Shown here in pieces: positions 37,251-45,595 of a stretch of DNA of 64,000 nucleotides. The translations under genes were made by a program, and so were the position numbers. The notes below the pieces were generated by a model that saw nothing but the letters and a program-made list of their open reading frames with translations, was not told the DNA's origin and searched no databases. The stretch is from assembly GCA_023412495.1 (NCBI GenBank), contig JAEYNP010000016.1:62001-126000 (forward strand), written 5' to 3'. Position 1 is the stretch's first letter. Each line of letters starts with the position of its first letter. This stretch comes from Pseudomonadota bacterium (GTDB lineage Bacteria > Desulfobacterota > Desulfobulbia > Desulfobulbales > Desulfocapsaceae).

Positions 37251-37763
37251 TCAGTCAAGAATCCCTTTGAAGTCTTTGTGGCGGTCTTTCAGAACGCTTT
37301 CGGTTTTGATCTGGGCCTGAATCTTCATCAGGGCGTCCAGGATCGCTTCCGGCCGGGGCGGACAGCCCGAGATATAGACATCCACGGGGATGATGGTATC
37401 GATTCCCTGGACCGTGCAGTAATTGTCGTAGATGCCTCCGGAGCAGGCACAGGCCCCTATGGAGACGACCCACTTGGGCTCGGGAATCTGTTCGTAGATC
37501 CTTTTCAGGATAGGCGCCTGCTTGTAGCTGACGGTGCCGCAGACCAGCAGGAGATCGGCCTGTCGGGGCGAAAAGCGGACAACTTCCGCCCCGAAACGGG
37601 AAATGTCGTGCTGGCTTGCCGCGGCACTCATGAATTCGATAGCGCAGCAGGCGGTTCCAAAGACGAACGGCCACAGCGAATATTGCCGACCCCAGTTGAC
37701 GATTTCATCAAGCTTGGTGGTGATGACCGTGTTGCCGAGACTTGCTTCTAATCCTAACGCCAA
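37251..37763 (-). CDS. nuoB: NADH-quinone oxidoreductase subunit B (cluster N2)
   Basis: This 170-residue subunit binds the terminal [4Fe-4S] cluster N2 through the tandem Cys in GTACCAIEFM, GACACSGGIYDNYC and ISGCPPRPEA. N2 delivers electrons to quinone at the interface with NuoD. It overlaps nuoA by 10 bases and ends one base before nuoCD. Confidence 0.96.
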   Translation of the reverse strand: MALGLEASLGNTVITTKLDEIVNWGRQYSLWPFVFGTACCAIEFMSAAASQHDISRFGAEVVRFSPRQADLLLVCGTVSYKQAPILKRIYEQIPEPKWVVSIGACACSGGIYDNYCTVQGIDTIIPVDVYISGCPPRPEAILDALMKIQAQIKTESVLKDRHKDFKGILD

Positions 37764-38116
37764 TTGAGCACCCCTTTCTTGAGAATGTAGATGAGTCCGG
37801 TGAGCAGCAGCAGCATGAAGACCACCATCTCGAAAAAGCCGAACCAGCCAAGTTCACGGACGCCGACGGCCCACGGATACATGAAGACCGCCTCAAGGTC
37901 GAAAATCAGGAAGAGGATCGCCAGGAGATAGAACTTGACGCTGAACTTCTGGTCGACCGCACCGATGATCGGACCGATACCGCTTTCGTAAGCCTCATTT
38001 TTGATCGCTCCCTTGGATCTGGGTCCAAGGATCTTGGTGAGAATCATCAGGCAGGGAACAAGGGCGGCGATGCCGATCAAGGTCGCCGCAGAGAGAACGA
38101 GTTCTGTGGACATCAT
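37754..38116 (-). CDS. nuoA: NADH-quinone oxidoreductase subunit A
   Basis: This 120-residue three-helix subunit has the conserved AYESGIGPI loop (usually YECG) and FLIFDLEAVFMYPWAV with its acidic residues near the quinone tunnel. The usual Cys of the loop is Ser here. It is the first gene of the operon. Its ATG lies about 80 bases downstream of a strong promoter-like sequence. Confidence 0.95.
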   Translation of the reverse strand: MMSTELVLSAATLIGIAALVPCLMILTKILGPRSKGAIKNEAYESGIGPIIGAVDQKFSVKFYLLAILFLIFDLEAVFMYPWAVGVRELGWFGFFEMVVFMLLLLTGLIYILKKGVLNWR

Positions 38117-38198
38117 TTCCCCTTAATGCTGTTTTTTCTATACCCTGTGGGCCGGTGCACGGCGCACAGCTTCATCCATTGATTATGAATACGCATTC

Positions 38199-38226
38199 AT
38201 TAACAGGCGTCTTAAACTTGTGTCAA
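38199..38226 (-). promoter_or_regulatory. nuoA: Probable nuo operon promoter
   Basis: On the minus strand a perfect TTGACA (38221-38226) is followed after 16 bases by GTTAAT (38199-38204), four of six matches to the -10 consensus. The start of transcription would lie near 38192, giving a leader of about 75 bases before nuoA. Confidence 0.5.
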
Positions 38227-38701
38227 GGAATTATTTTCCTTACCAAACAACTACTTAGGGCGATTTTGGAGGGAGAAATTGTGCAAAAAAAGTTGCCCTG
38301 GTGTGCACGTTGTGCTGAGCTGGAGGTAAGTTATGCCTGGAGATCTTGTGCGGCGTGTTCTGCACAATCTGCAATTGATTAGGCATGCAATAAATAAAGC
38401 CGAAAATACAATAGGATGTCAAGAGATCTTTCGAGATTTTCCTTAAGAAATTTTTCCTGAGAAAAACTATTAACTTACAGTATGCCCAGATTGCACATTG
38501 CGGCAGACTGAGGAGGAATTTTGATCTTACGCCATGGCCGTTTTCCGTTTTCCGCAACAGACTTGCTCCCTTGGATTTAATTTCGAAACATTGAGGAGAT
38601 GGATCTAAGGCGGGACCTATTCATTTGACTGAATATAATGATCAGGAATTATTATAGGCGAAGAGATGAGAAGCGGGAGATGCAATCGCCGCATGGTGTA
38701 A
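38227..38701. other. AT-rich non-coding region upstream of nuo
   Basis: Between the nuo promoter and the nfn terminator lie about 475 bases richer in A+T than the flanks. A 100-codon frame on the minus strand (38255-38557) has no family resemblance. On the plus strand GAGGAGGAATTT (38509-38520) is followed by a TTG and 18 more codons, a possible but unsupported small peptide. Several short inverted repeats (for example GTGCA and TGCAC near 38281-38305) are present. Regulator sites or a small RNA are possible; I can name none. Confidence 0.3.
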
Positions 38702-38735
38702 TAAAGAACCCCCGCCGGCAGGTTGCCGGCGGGGG
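38702..38735 (-). terminator. Rho-independent terminator of nfnAB
   Basis: A perfect 12-base-pair stem, CCCCCGCCGGCA (38709-38720) and TGCCGGCGGGGG (38724-38735), with a three-base loop, is followed on the minus strand by TTCTTTAT. It lies 42 bases after the nfnB stop codon. Confidence 0.85.
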
Positions 38736-38776
38736 TGATCATCAGCAGTGAATGGGAGAATGTCGGACGGCAGCTT

Positions 38777-40189
38777 CTACCAACCGAGGGTCAGGTAGTC
38801 ATGGATGGAATCGGCCGCTTGGCGCCCGGCACCCATTGCCAGAATAACGGTAGCCGCCCCTGTGACGATATCGCCTCCGGCCCAGACTCCTGGCTTGGTG
38901 GTTTTGCCGGTTTTCTCGTCGGCGACAATATAACCCCATTTGTTGAGCTTCATGTCCGAGGTCTCGCTGGTCAATAGAGGATTGGCGCCGGAGCCGACGG
39001 CCACGATACACAGATCGCAGGCGATCTCAAACTCTGATCCCTTTATCGGCACGGGCCGTCTCCTGCCGGAGGCATCGGGCTCGCCCAGCTCCATCCGCAG
39101 GCACTCCATGCCGGTGAGGCGACCGTTGGCATCGCCCAGATAGCGGGTGGGGTTGGTGAGCAGGAACATCTCGATGCCCTCCTCCTCGGCATGATGAATT
39201 TCGGCGTTGCGGGCCGGCATTTCATCCCGCGACCGGCGATAAACGATCTTGACGCTGTCGGCGCCCAGGCGCATTGCTGTCCGGGCGGCGTCCATGGCGA
39301 CGTTGCCGGCGCCAAGGACGACGACATTCTTGCCGATGGGGATAGGTGTGTCGACTTCCGGGAATTTATAGGCCTTCATGAGGTTCGCCCGGGTGAGGTA
39401 TTCGTTGGCGGAGAGAATGCCGACAAGATTCTCGCCGGGGATATTCATGAATCTCGGCAGACCTGCACCGACGCCGACATAGATGGCGTCGAAGCCCTCG
39501 GCGAAGAGTTCGTCCAGAGAGACGGTTCGTCCGACTACGGCGTTGCATTCGACCTTTGCTCCCAGCCGTTCGAGGAAATTGACCTCCTGAGCGACGATGG
39601 CCTTCGGCAGGCGGAATTCGGGAATGCCGTAGACCAGAACTCCGCCAGGTTTATGGAAGGCTTCGAAGATTGTCACGTCGTGACCCTTGACGATGAGATC
39701 GCCGGCGACAGTCAGACCGGACGGGCCGGATCCGACCACCGCCACCCTCTTGCCGGTGGGCTGAGCCTTCGGCGGCAGCTCTCCGGTACCGTGCTCGCGC
39801 TCGTAGTCGGCGCAGAAACGCTCAAGGTTGCCGATGGCTACTGGCTGACCCTTCTTGCCGACGATGCATTTGCCTTCGCACTGGATCTCCTGCGGGCAGA
39901 CCCGGCCGCAGACGGCGGGCAGGGCGTTTTTCTTCCAAAGATTCCGAATGGCGCCCACCATGTCGCCCTGGGCGATGAGGTCGATGAAACCGGGGATGTC
40001 GACGCCCACGGGACAGCCTTCAACGCATCCGGGTTTCTTGCACTGCAGACACCTGCTCGCTTCCTCCTGCGCCATTTTTACGGTATAGCCGGTCGGGACT
40101 TCGAGAAAATTACGAGCCCTGACCTTGGGATCCTGCTCGGGCATGGGTACCCTGGATTTCTGCTCCTTCTTGTTTGCTGCTTCAGCCAT
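38777..40189 (-). CDS. nfnB: NfnB/GltD-like large subunit of electron-bifurcating transhydrogenase
   Basis: This 470-residue flavoprotein is homologous to the small subunit of glutamate synthase. It has N-terminal [4Fe-4S] motifs CLQCKKPGCVEGCPVG and CGRVCPQEIQCEGKC, an FAD Rossmann motif (VAVVGSGPSGLTVAGDL) and a NADPH-binding motif (VVLGAGNVAMDAARTA). No glutamate synthase large subunit is nearby; instead it follows an NfnA-like gene. The pair matches NADH-dependent ferredoxin:NADP oxidoreductase, which couples ferredoxin and NADH oxidation to NADP reduction. The ATG at 40189 has GGAGGACATT upstream. A role as sulfide dehydrogenase (SudA) is the main alternative for this family. Confidence 0.88.
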   Translation of the reverse strand: MAEAANKKEQKSRVPMPEQDPKVRARNFLEVPTGYTVKMAQEEASRCLQCKKPGCVEGCPVGVDIPGFIDLIAQGDMVGAIRNLWKKNALPAVCGRVCPQEIQCEGKCIVGKKGQPVAIGNLERFCADYEREHGTGELPPKAQPTGKRVAVVGSGPSGLTVAGDLIVKGHDVTIFEAFHKPGGVLVYGIPEFRLPKAIVAQEVNFLERLGAKVECNAVVGRTVSLDELFAEGFDAIYVGVGAGLPRFMNIPGENLVGILSANEYLTRANLMKAYKFPEVDTPIPIGKNVVVLGAGNVAMDAARTAMRLGADSVKIVYRRSRDEMPARNAEIHHAEEEGIEMFLLTNPTRYLGDANGRLTGMECLRMELGEPDASGRRRPVPIKGSEFEIACDLCIVAVGSGANPLLTSETSDMKLNKWGYIVADEKTGKTTKPGVWAGGDIVTGAATVILAMGAGRQAADSIHDYLTLGW

Positions 40190-40270
40190 AATGTCCTCCG
40201 TAGAAATCAAATCCACGATATAGAATCAGTTAACAGGTCGTCGAGATACGGGCGTGCAGCCGCCGCATCT

Positions 40271-41107
40271 TCAGCGAGCGTCACGGATGGTGCAGTATTC
40301 CTCATGGCATTTGCGCTCCTCGGCCTGGTAAGCCCTGAGTCGCATCATCAATTCGTCATAGTCTACTTTAAGGCCGTCGAACTCCGGGCCGTCGACGCAG
40401 GCGAACTTGGTTTCCCCGCCGACCGTCACCCGGCAGCCGCCGCACATCCCGGTGCCGTCGACCATGATGGGGTTGAGGCTGACCATGGTCTCGACATTAT
40501 GCTCCCTGGTGATGTTGCTGACCGCCTTCATCATGGGCACCGGCCCGATGGCCACCACCAGCTTGATATCGCCGGCCTTCAGGATGTCTTTCAAAACATC
40601 GGTGACAAAGCCGTGATGGCCGTAGGAGCCGTCGTCGGTGCAGATGCGCAGATCGTGTGAGGCGGACCTCATCTGGTCCTCGAGGATCAGCAGGCCTTTG
40701 TTCCGGGCGCCGATGATGCAGGTGACGTCGTTGCCGATTTCCTTCAGGCCGCGGGTGATGGGATGGAGAACGGCTACTCCCGTGCCGCCTCCGACGCAGA
40801 CTACTTTGCCGACGCGCTCCAGATGGGTGGCCTTGCCCAGGGGGCCGATGACGTCCTGGTAGCCCTCGCCGACCTTGAGCTCCTTGAACAGTGCCGTCGA
40901 TTTGCCGACAACCATGTAAATGATGGTGATGGTGCCCTTGGCGGCGTCGGTTTCAGCCATGGTCAGAGGGATGCGTTCGCCGTTCTCGTTAGCCTTGAGG
41001 ATGACGAACTGGCCCGGCCTGGCCTTTCGGGCGATCAGCGGAGCCTCAATTTCATTGAGAATCACCGTACCCTGGGACATTTCTTCGCGTCTGACGATTT
41101 TAAACAT
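40271..41107 (-). CDS. nfnA: NfnA/dihydroorotate dehydrogenase electron-transfer-like small subunit
   Basis: This 278-residue protein has an N-terminal FAD-binding beta barrel (RPGQFVILKANENGERIPLT), a NAD-binding domain (VVCVGGGTGVAVLHPI) and a C-terminal [2Fe-2S] loop with GMCGGCRVTVGG and FACVDGPEFDG. In NfnA that cluster is held by three Cys and an Asp, which fits here. It partners the large subunit downstream (81-base gap) for electron bifurcation. GGAGG precedes the ATG. SudB is the equivalent name in sulfide dehydrogenase. Confidence 0.88.
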   Translation of the reverse strand: MFKIVRREEMSQGTVILNEIEAPLIARKARPGQFVILKANENGERIPLTMAETDAAKGTITIIYMVVGKSTALFKELKVGEGYQDVIGPLGKATHLERVGKVVCVGGGTGVAVLHPITRGLKEIGNDVTCIIGARNKGLLILEDQMRSASHDLRICTDDGSYGHHGFVTDVLKDILKAGDIKLVVAIGPVPMMKAVSNITREHNVETMVSLNPIMVDGTGMCGGCRVTVGGETKFACVDGPEFDGLKVDYDELMMRLRAYQAEERKCHEEYCTIRDAR

Positions 41108-41492
41108 TTTTTCCTCCAGGTGTAGAAACCATTCAATTTCACAGGTAAAAATAGTTTATTCTGCGACGATTCGGCCTGCTTAAGTAATCATAAACTCGTG
41201 ATTTACGCAACCTCTATTGTCGAATTGCGACCAAAGGAAAGAGTTTTTCCACGTCAACCTCGATCTTTTTTCGGAGTTACTTTCCCAACAATCCATCGGA
41301 TGATCGACTGGTGCGGGAAGATGTCAGGTGTTGGGTGTATTCATTTTGTCAGGAGAATAGGGCTGGATTACATTCAATTACACTTTTTGTTTGGATTATT
41401 CTTCAGGATCCGGGTAAATAAGGGGATTCGGGTGACTTTTCTGCGAATTGCGGGAAAGTCAAAATCGCATCATATGCCAAAGGAGTCGTGCC
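41108..41492. other. Divergent region: nfnA upstream and cold-shock 5' leader
   Basis: These 385 bases separate nfnA (minus) and the cold-shock gene (plus). A plus-strand promoter candidate is TTGTCA (41346-41351), 17 bases, TACATT (41369-41374), which would give a leader of about 110 bases, fitting the long 5' untranslated regions of cold-shock genes. A 108-codon frame (41198-41524) crossing into the cold-shock gene has no family match. No other structure was identified. Confidence 0.4.
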
Positions 41493-41693
41493 ATGGCAGA
41501 AGGGAAAGTCAAGTGGTTCAATAATTCTAAGGGATTTGGTTTTATCGAGCAGGAGGGCGGCAAGGACGTTTTCGTGCACCACTCGGCGATCAAGGGGGAA
41601 GGGTTCAAATCCCTCGAGGAGGGCCAGAGAGTGAAATTCGATATCGTCCTTGGGGAAAAAGGTCCGGCGGCCGAAAATGTTGTGAAACTTTAA
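41493..41693 (+). CDS. Cold-shock protein (CspA family)
   Basis: This 66-residue nucleic-acid-binding protein has the RNP1 and RNP2 motifs KGFGFIEQ and VFVHHSAI in a single OB fold, beginning [12 protein letters not shown]. It acts as an RNA chaperone or transcription antiterminator. The ATG at 41493 has AAAGGAG seven bases upstream. A strong terminator follows 45 bases after the stop. Confidence 0.96.
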   Translation: MAEGKVKWFNNSKGFGFIEQEGGKDVFVHHSAIKGEGFKSLEEGQRVKFDIVLGEKGPAAENVVKL

Positions 41694-41737
41694 TTTCTCT
41701 TTTGTACTTTCATTTCTGATCGGGTTCTGCTCGTATT

Positions 41738-41775
41738 GGCGTCAGGGAAAGATTCTTTCTCTGGCGCTTTTTTTT
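41738..41775 (+). terminator. Terminator after the cold-shock gene
   Basis: GCGTCAGGGAAAG (from about 41740) pairs with CTTTCTCTGGCGC (to 41767) with a three-base loop and near-perfect complementarity, followed by eight T. The next gene starts only some 25 bases later, so it either has a promoter inside this region or depends on read-through. Confidence 0.82.
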
Positions 41776-41799
41776 CGAGTTCTCGACAGTTGAGTGACA

Positions 41800-42627
41800 A
41801 TGAAGTTGAAAAATGTCTTGCGGGAAGTGTTGAGCGAAGAGGAATTGCCTGCGCTAGTGGGCAGTTACGATGTAATCGGAGATATTGCCGTCGTCATCGT
41901 GCCGGATGAGCTCCAGCCAAAGGAACGATTGATCGCCGGGGCGCTTCTGGCGTGCAACCCGAGGATCAAGGTAGTGGCGAAGCGGGCCGGCCATTACGGC
42001 GGCGAGTTTCGAACCATCGCTTTGACGATCCTCGCGGGCGAGAAGCGAAAGGAGACGGTAGTCACTGAATCCGGCGTCAGGCTACGGGTCAATCCCGAGA
42101 TGGTCTACTACTCGGTGCGAAGCGGCCACGAGCGGCGGCGTATCGCCTCATTGGTCGGGGAAGGTGAAGATATCCTGGTGCTTTTTTCAGGAATCGCCCC
42201 ATATCCCCTGGTCATTTCCCGCTTTAGCCGGGCCCGGTCGATCGTCGGTATCGAAAAGAATCCGGCGGCCCATGAGTATGCCTTGCAGAACCTGCGCCTC
42301 AACAGGAAACTCGACAACATCGAGCTTTTCCATGGGGATGCCGAGGATCTGCAGGTCCTCTGCCCCACCCGTCGCTTCGATAGGGTGATCATGCCGCTGC
42401 CCACAGGGGCAGCTGCTTTTCTGCCGTTGGCGCTGACGGCGTTGAAGCCGCAGGGCCGGCTGCATTTATACGACCTGCAGCGACCGGAACTGTTTGAACA
42501 GTCGCTGCAGCAGGTAGTGGCAATATGCCGCCGGCAGGGAAGAACAGTCGATTCCGTCGAAATAACCAGGTGCGGCCATTGCGCACCGCGAACCTTTCGG
42601 ATGTGCATCGATGCGAGGATCTGCTGA
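41800..42627 (+). CDS. Trm5/Met-10+-like class I methyltransferase
   Basis: This 275-residue protein resembles COG2520, the archaeal/eukaryotic tRNA (m1G37) methylase Trm5. It has an N-terminal domain with IGDIAVVIVPDEL and the methyltransferase region NPEMVYYSVRSGHERRRIAS, then IVGIEKNPAAHEYALQNL, FHGDAEDL and DRVIMPLPTGAAAFLPLAL. Bacteria normally use the unrelated TrmD, so the substrate here is uncertain. The glycine-rich SAM loop is weak (LVLFSGIAPYPLV). The ATG at 41800 was chosen; a GTG two codons earlier is equally possible. Ribosome-binding site is poor. It directly follows the cold-shock terminator. Confidence 0.75.
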   Translation: MKLKNVLREVLSEEELPALVGSYDVIGDIAVVIVPDELQPKERLIAGALLACNPRIKVVAKRAGHYGGEFRTIALTILAGEKRKETVVTESGVRLRVNPEMVYYSVRSGHERRRIASLVGEGEDILVLFSGIAPYPLVISRFSRARSIVGIEKNPAAHEYALQNLRLNRKLDNIELFHGDAEDLQVLCPTRRFDRVIMPLPTGAAAFLPLALTALKPQGRLHLYDLQRPELFEQSLQQVVAICRRQGRTVDSVEITRCGHCAPRTFRMCIDARIC

Positions 42628-42704
42628 AGGGAGAAGCGGCAGAGAAAAAAATCGGAAAATATGGTTATGCAAGGAGGGTTGATCGGGAATGCCGGGTAGG
42701 TACC

Positions 42705-42754
42705 GGATCGCTATCGGTATCGGTATCGGTGCCTTTCGATTTCGATAGCGATCC
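42705..42754. repeat. TATCGG tandem repeat inside an inverted repeat
   Basis: GGATCGCTATCG (42705-42716) and CGATAGCGATCC (42743-42754) are perfect 12-base arms. The left arm runs into tandem TATCGG units (42713-42730), and the right side into CGATTTCGAT units. The element lies in the gap between the Trm5-like and beta-CASP genes and may act as a hairpin after the former. Confidence 0.7.
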
Positions 42755-42830
42755 CGATTTCGATGATTCAGTGCAAATGCATATTCAGGCTGCAGAACAG
42801 TAATACATTTTTCTTTATAAAGGAGCAGGC

Positions 42831-44408
42831 ATGCACGTCACATTTTACGGCGCGGCGCGGGAGGTAACCGGTTCGTTCCACGTTCTGACCACCGATCACG
42901 ACAACATTCTGATGGATTGCGGTCTCTTCCAGGGCAAACGGAAGGAGACCGAGGCGAAGAACCGGGTGCTGCCGGTCGATCCAAAGATTTTGACCAACAT
43001 GATCCTTTCCCATGCCCACATCGACCATTCCGGAAGGTTGCCGATGGTGACGAACGACGGTTTCACCGGCCAGGTCTTCTGTTCGCGGGCGACCGCGGCG
43101 GCCAGCGCCTATCTGCTCCGCGATACCGCGAAGATCCAGGAAGGCGACGCCTCCTACCTCAACTACAAGACTGCCAGGTCGTTCCTTGCCAAGGTGAGAT
43201 CCGGGGACGGCAAGACCACCCTTTCGGGGGAGGAGATGCAGGATATCAAGCGGCTCCTGAAATCCAATCATCATATCCTGCGGGACGAGGTTATCGAAAA
43301 GCTTCTGACTGAGCACAGTCTCGAGGTGATCCGCCCGCTCTATTCCATGGTCGATGTAGACCGGGCGCTGGCCTTCTTCCACGGAATCCCTTACCGGGAG
43401 ACAGTGACCATCGGCCGCGAGCTGTACTGCACCTTCTATGAAGCCGGTCACATTCTCGGCTCGGCCATGACGGTGATTCAGTGGACGGCAGGCGGCCGGA
43501 CCAGGACCATCCTCTACTCCGGCGATATCGGCCGCTTCGATAAGCCGATTATCAAGGATCCCACCCTGGATTTCGCCCCGGAACATCGCAATATCGACCT
43601 GATGATCATGGAAAGCACCTACGGCAATCGTCTGCATGACCCGGTTCAGGACATGAAGCCCCAGCTCAAGAAAGTGCTGTGCGACACCTTCGACCGCGGC
43701 GGCTCGGTCATCATCCCCGCCTTCGCCTACGGCAGGACTCAGGAACTCATCTACTTCCTCCACGAGCTCTACCTGGCGAAAGAGGTCCCGCCGATGCCGG
43801 TCTGGGTCGACAGCCCGCTTGCCACCGAGATTACTCATGTCTTCGGCCAGCACCCCGAAACCTACGACGAGGAAGCCCACCAGTCCTTTCTGAGCAGAGG
43901 CATCAATCCCTTCGACTTCAGTCAGCTGCAGTTCGTCCAGAGCGTGGAAGAATCCATGGCTCTCAACCGGGAGAAGAAGTCCCATATCGTCATCGCCGGC
44001 TCCGGCATGTGCGAGGGAGGCAGGGTCCTCCACCATCTGCGGCACAAGATCCATGACGATCGAAACACCATCCTGATCGTCGGCTATATGGGGCAGAACA
44101 CCTTTGGCCGGCATCTACAGGAGATAGGCGAAAGATACAATGGGGAAGGGCGGCGCGGACCGGCGCCCCTGGTCCGTTTCTACAATAAGGAGTATCCTCT
44201 GCGGGCGAAGGTCGTGACTCTGGGCGGTTTCAGTGCCCACGGCGACCGCAAGGAGCTCATGCGGGTACTGCGGCAATCGAATCTGAAGGTGGAGAAAATC
44301 GCTCTCGTCCACGGCGAAGAGGATCAGACTCTGGCCTTCGCCGATCATCTCCAACGGGAAGGCTTTCAGGTAATAGTCCCGTTTCACGGGCAAAGCGTGG
44401 AGGTGTAG
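42831..44408 (+). CDS. Beta-CASP metallo-beta-lactamase ribonuclease (CPSF73-like)
   Basis: This 525-residue enzyme has the metallo-beta-lactamase motif SHAHIDHSG, further metal ligands (YEAGHILGSAM, YSGDIGRFD), the beta-CASP segment (SVIIPAFAYGRTQELIYFL, VWVDSPLA) and the final zinc-dependent RNA-specificity domain (VVTLGGFSAHGDRKELM, LVHGEEDQ). Such proteins cleave RNA endo- and exonucleolytically; bacterial relatives are widespread, but the physiological targets are rarely known. AAAGGAG precedes the ATG. Length agrees with bacterial family members (450-550). Confidence 0.9.
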   Translation: MHVTFYGAAREVTGSFHVLTTDHDNILMDCGLFQGKRKETEAKNRVLPVDPKILTNMILSHAHIDHSGRLPMVTNDGFTGQVFCSRATAAASAYLLRDTAKIQEGDASYLNYKTARSFLAKVRSGDGKTTLSGEEMQDIKRLLKSNHHILRDEVIEKLLTEHSLEVIRPLYSMVDVDRALAFFHGIPYRETVTIGRELYCTFYEAGHILGSAMTVIQWTAGGRTRTILYSGDIGRFDKPIIKDPTLDFAPEHRNIDLMIMESTYGNRLHDPVQDMKPQLKKVLCDTFDRGGSVIIPAFAYGRTQELIYFLHELYLAKEVPPMPVWVDSPLATEITHVFGQHPETYDEEAHQSFLSRGINPFDFSQLQFVQSVEESMALNREKKSHIVIAGSGMCEGGRVLHHLRHKIHDDRNTILIVGYMGQNTFGRHLQEIGERYNGEGRRGPAPLVRFYNKEYPLRAKVVTLGGFSAHGDRKELMRVLRQSNLKVEKIALVHGEEDQTLAFADHLQREGFQVIVPFHGQSVEV

Positions 44409-44797
44409 ACTTTGCCTAATGCGTATTTTACTGATTTTAAAAAGACTTTGTCTTGTCCCGAGCCTTCTCTTGCAGCAGAGCGCTTTTTCTGTTGATTATC
44501 GAGAAAATGCGGATATAAACAAAAAAAGTGGATGAGTCTGGCGCCAGATCATCCCCCGCCCGAAGCTGCGGCGGCGTGTCCTGCCCTATTACATGACACA
44601 AGAGGGAGCGCCAGGCCAAACCATTGCGCCCCTGAAGGGGGATTTTTTTCAAGCGCGGTGCAGGAAAAATCTGTGACTCGAGCCTCAGGTGAAGCTTCAC
44701 CAGGGGGGGATGGGAAAGAGGCTGGTTCATGGGTGCTTTCTGCATTTCCCGATGGGCCGCGCTTTGTAATATTAATGAACAACAAGGAGGATTGCGG
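44409..44797. other. Non-coding region upstream of the ferredoxin gene
   Basis: These 389 bases contain a perfect 14-base palindrome GGTGAAGCTTCACC (44688-44701) that extends with C/G pairs outward, and a short CCCC-TGAA-GGGG stem followed by seven T (about 44629-44649) that could terminate or attenuate. Overlapping frames on both strands lack family resemblance. The ferredoxin ribosome-binding site AAGGAGG is at the right edge. Confidence 0.4.
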
Positions 44798-44995
44798 ATG
44801 GCACAAAAAGTTACATTGGATGAAGAGGAATGCATCGGTTGTCAGAGCTGTACCGATCTTTGCCCCGATGTATTCGGTTTTGACGATGAAACGGAGAAAG
44901 CCTTTGTCTATGGACAATATTCTGCGGATGAAGAGTGCATCGAGGATGCGGCGGCTGCCTGCCCGGTCGACTGCATCGATGTGGATGAAGAATAA
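44798..44995 (+). CDS. Small [4Fe-4S] ferredoxin
   Basis: This 65-residue acidic protein has the motif CIGCQSCTDLCPDVFG and a distant CPVDCIDVDEE, the pattern of single-cluster ferredoxins (first three Cys plus the Cys of the distal CP). Extra Cys residues (seven in all) could form a disulfide or, less likely, a second cluster. It would carry low-potential electrons in the cytoplasm, for example to or from NfnAB. The ATG at 44798 has AAGGAGG upstream. The next gene begins five bases after the stop. Confidence 0.93.
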   Translation: MAQKVTLDEEECIGCQSCTDLCPDVFGFDDETEKAFVYGQYSADEECIEDAAAACPVDCIDVDEE

Positions 44996-45000
44996 GCAAA

Positions 45001-45567
45001 ATGGAGATTGGAGCAGGCTTTCGCTGCCATTTTCAACTCCGTCCTTTCTCTCCCGGGGAGGCGCCACAGGGCTTGCGGATATCCGGCTCGGTGGACAGAC
45101 TACCCGGGAATCTTTCTCTTAAATATATCGTGGAAGGTGATCTTGCCGGGATTGTCCTGCCCGATCCAGCTCAATCGATCATTCGCCGTCACCAGCTGTG
45201 GCGGCGGACCTGTTTCGAAATCTTTTGGGGAAGACCTGGCCAAGCGGCCTACTGGGAAGGCAATTTTAGTCCCGCTGGCGACTGGAATGTCTATCGCTTC
45301 AACGACTACCGACAGGGGATGGAGGAGGAAGAGCGCCTGGGTCTGCCTTCCTGTCAGGCGATCGAGGCTCCGGGTCGGCTGGAGTTCACCTGCAAAATGG
45401 ACATCCATAGAATTTTAGGTGATTCAGAGTTGCTGGAAGCGGGGATCTCCTGCGTCCTGGAGCCCGGCGGGAGGATCAGTTATTGGGCAATAGATCATTG
45501 CGGCGAAAAGCCAGATTTCCATGATCGGCGGAGCTTTCAGCTGCAACTGGGGGCCCCTTCCAAATAA
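45001..45567 (+). CDS. DOMON-like (CBM9-like) domain protein
   Basis: This 188-residue protein has a beta-sandwich pattern with LWRRTCFEIFWGRPG, YWEGNFSPAGDWNVYRFNDY and ISCVLEPGGRISYWAIDHCG, the features of DOMON-like domains related to carbohydrate- or heme-binding modules. It has no signal peptide and no catalytic residues. Its start lies five bases after the ferredoxin stop codon, so they are co-transcribed, which may hint at a redox role, but this is speculative. Confidence 0.72.
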   Translation: MEIGAGFRCHFQLRPFSPGEAPQGLRISGSVDRLPGNLSLKYIVEGDLAGIVLPDPAQSIIRRHQLWRRTCFEIFWGRPGQAAYWEGNFSPAGDWNVYRFNDYRQGMEEEERLGLPSCQAIEAPGRLEFTCKMDIHRILGDSELLEAGISCVLEPGGRISYWAIDHCGEKPDFHDRRSFQLQLGAPSK

Positions 45568-45595
45568 GGGATCTTCTGCATAAGACCCGGTGGTT

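Noticed and set aside
38255..38557. 100-codon minus-strand frame upstream of nuoA
   Set aside because: No family match and no good start context in an AT-rich non-coding region.
38777..40189. Glutamate synthase small subunit (gltD)
   Set aside because: Sequence family fits, but the partner large subunit is absent and an NfnA-type gene precedes it, so NfnB is the better call.
39191..40660. Plus-strand frame of 489 codons opposite nfnB and nfnA
   Set aside because: Antisense to two well-recognised flavoproteins and crosses the gap between them.
41198..41492. Plus-strand frame running into the cold-shock gene in another frame
   Set aside because: It overlaps the cold-shock start and has no protein-like features; better explained as a 5' leader.
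42705..42754. Possible CRISPR-like or satellite array
   Set aside because: Only hexamer units and one hairpin, no spacers; treated as a simple repeat.
42768..44114. Minus-strand frame of 448 codons opposite the beta-CASP nuclease
   Set aside because: The plus-strand protein has all family motifs; this frame has none.
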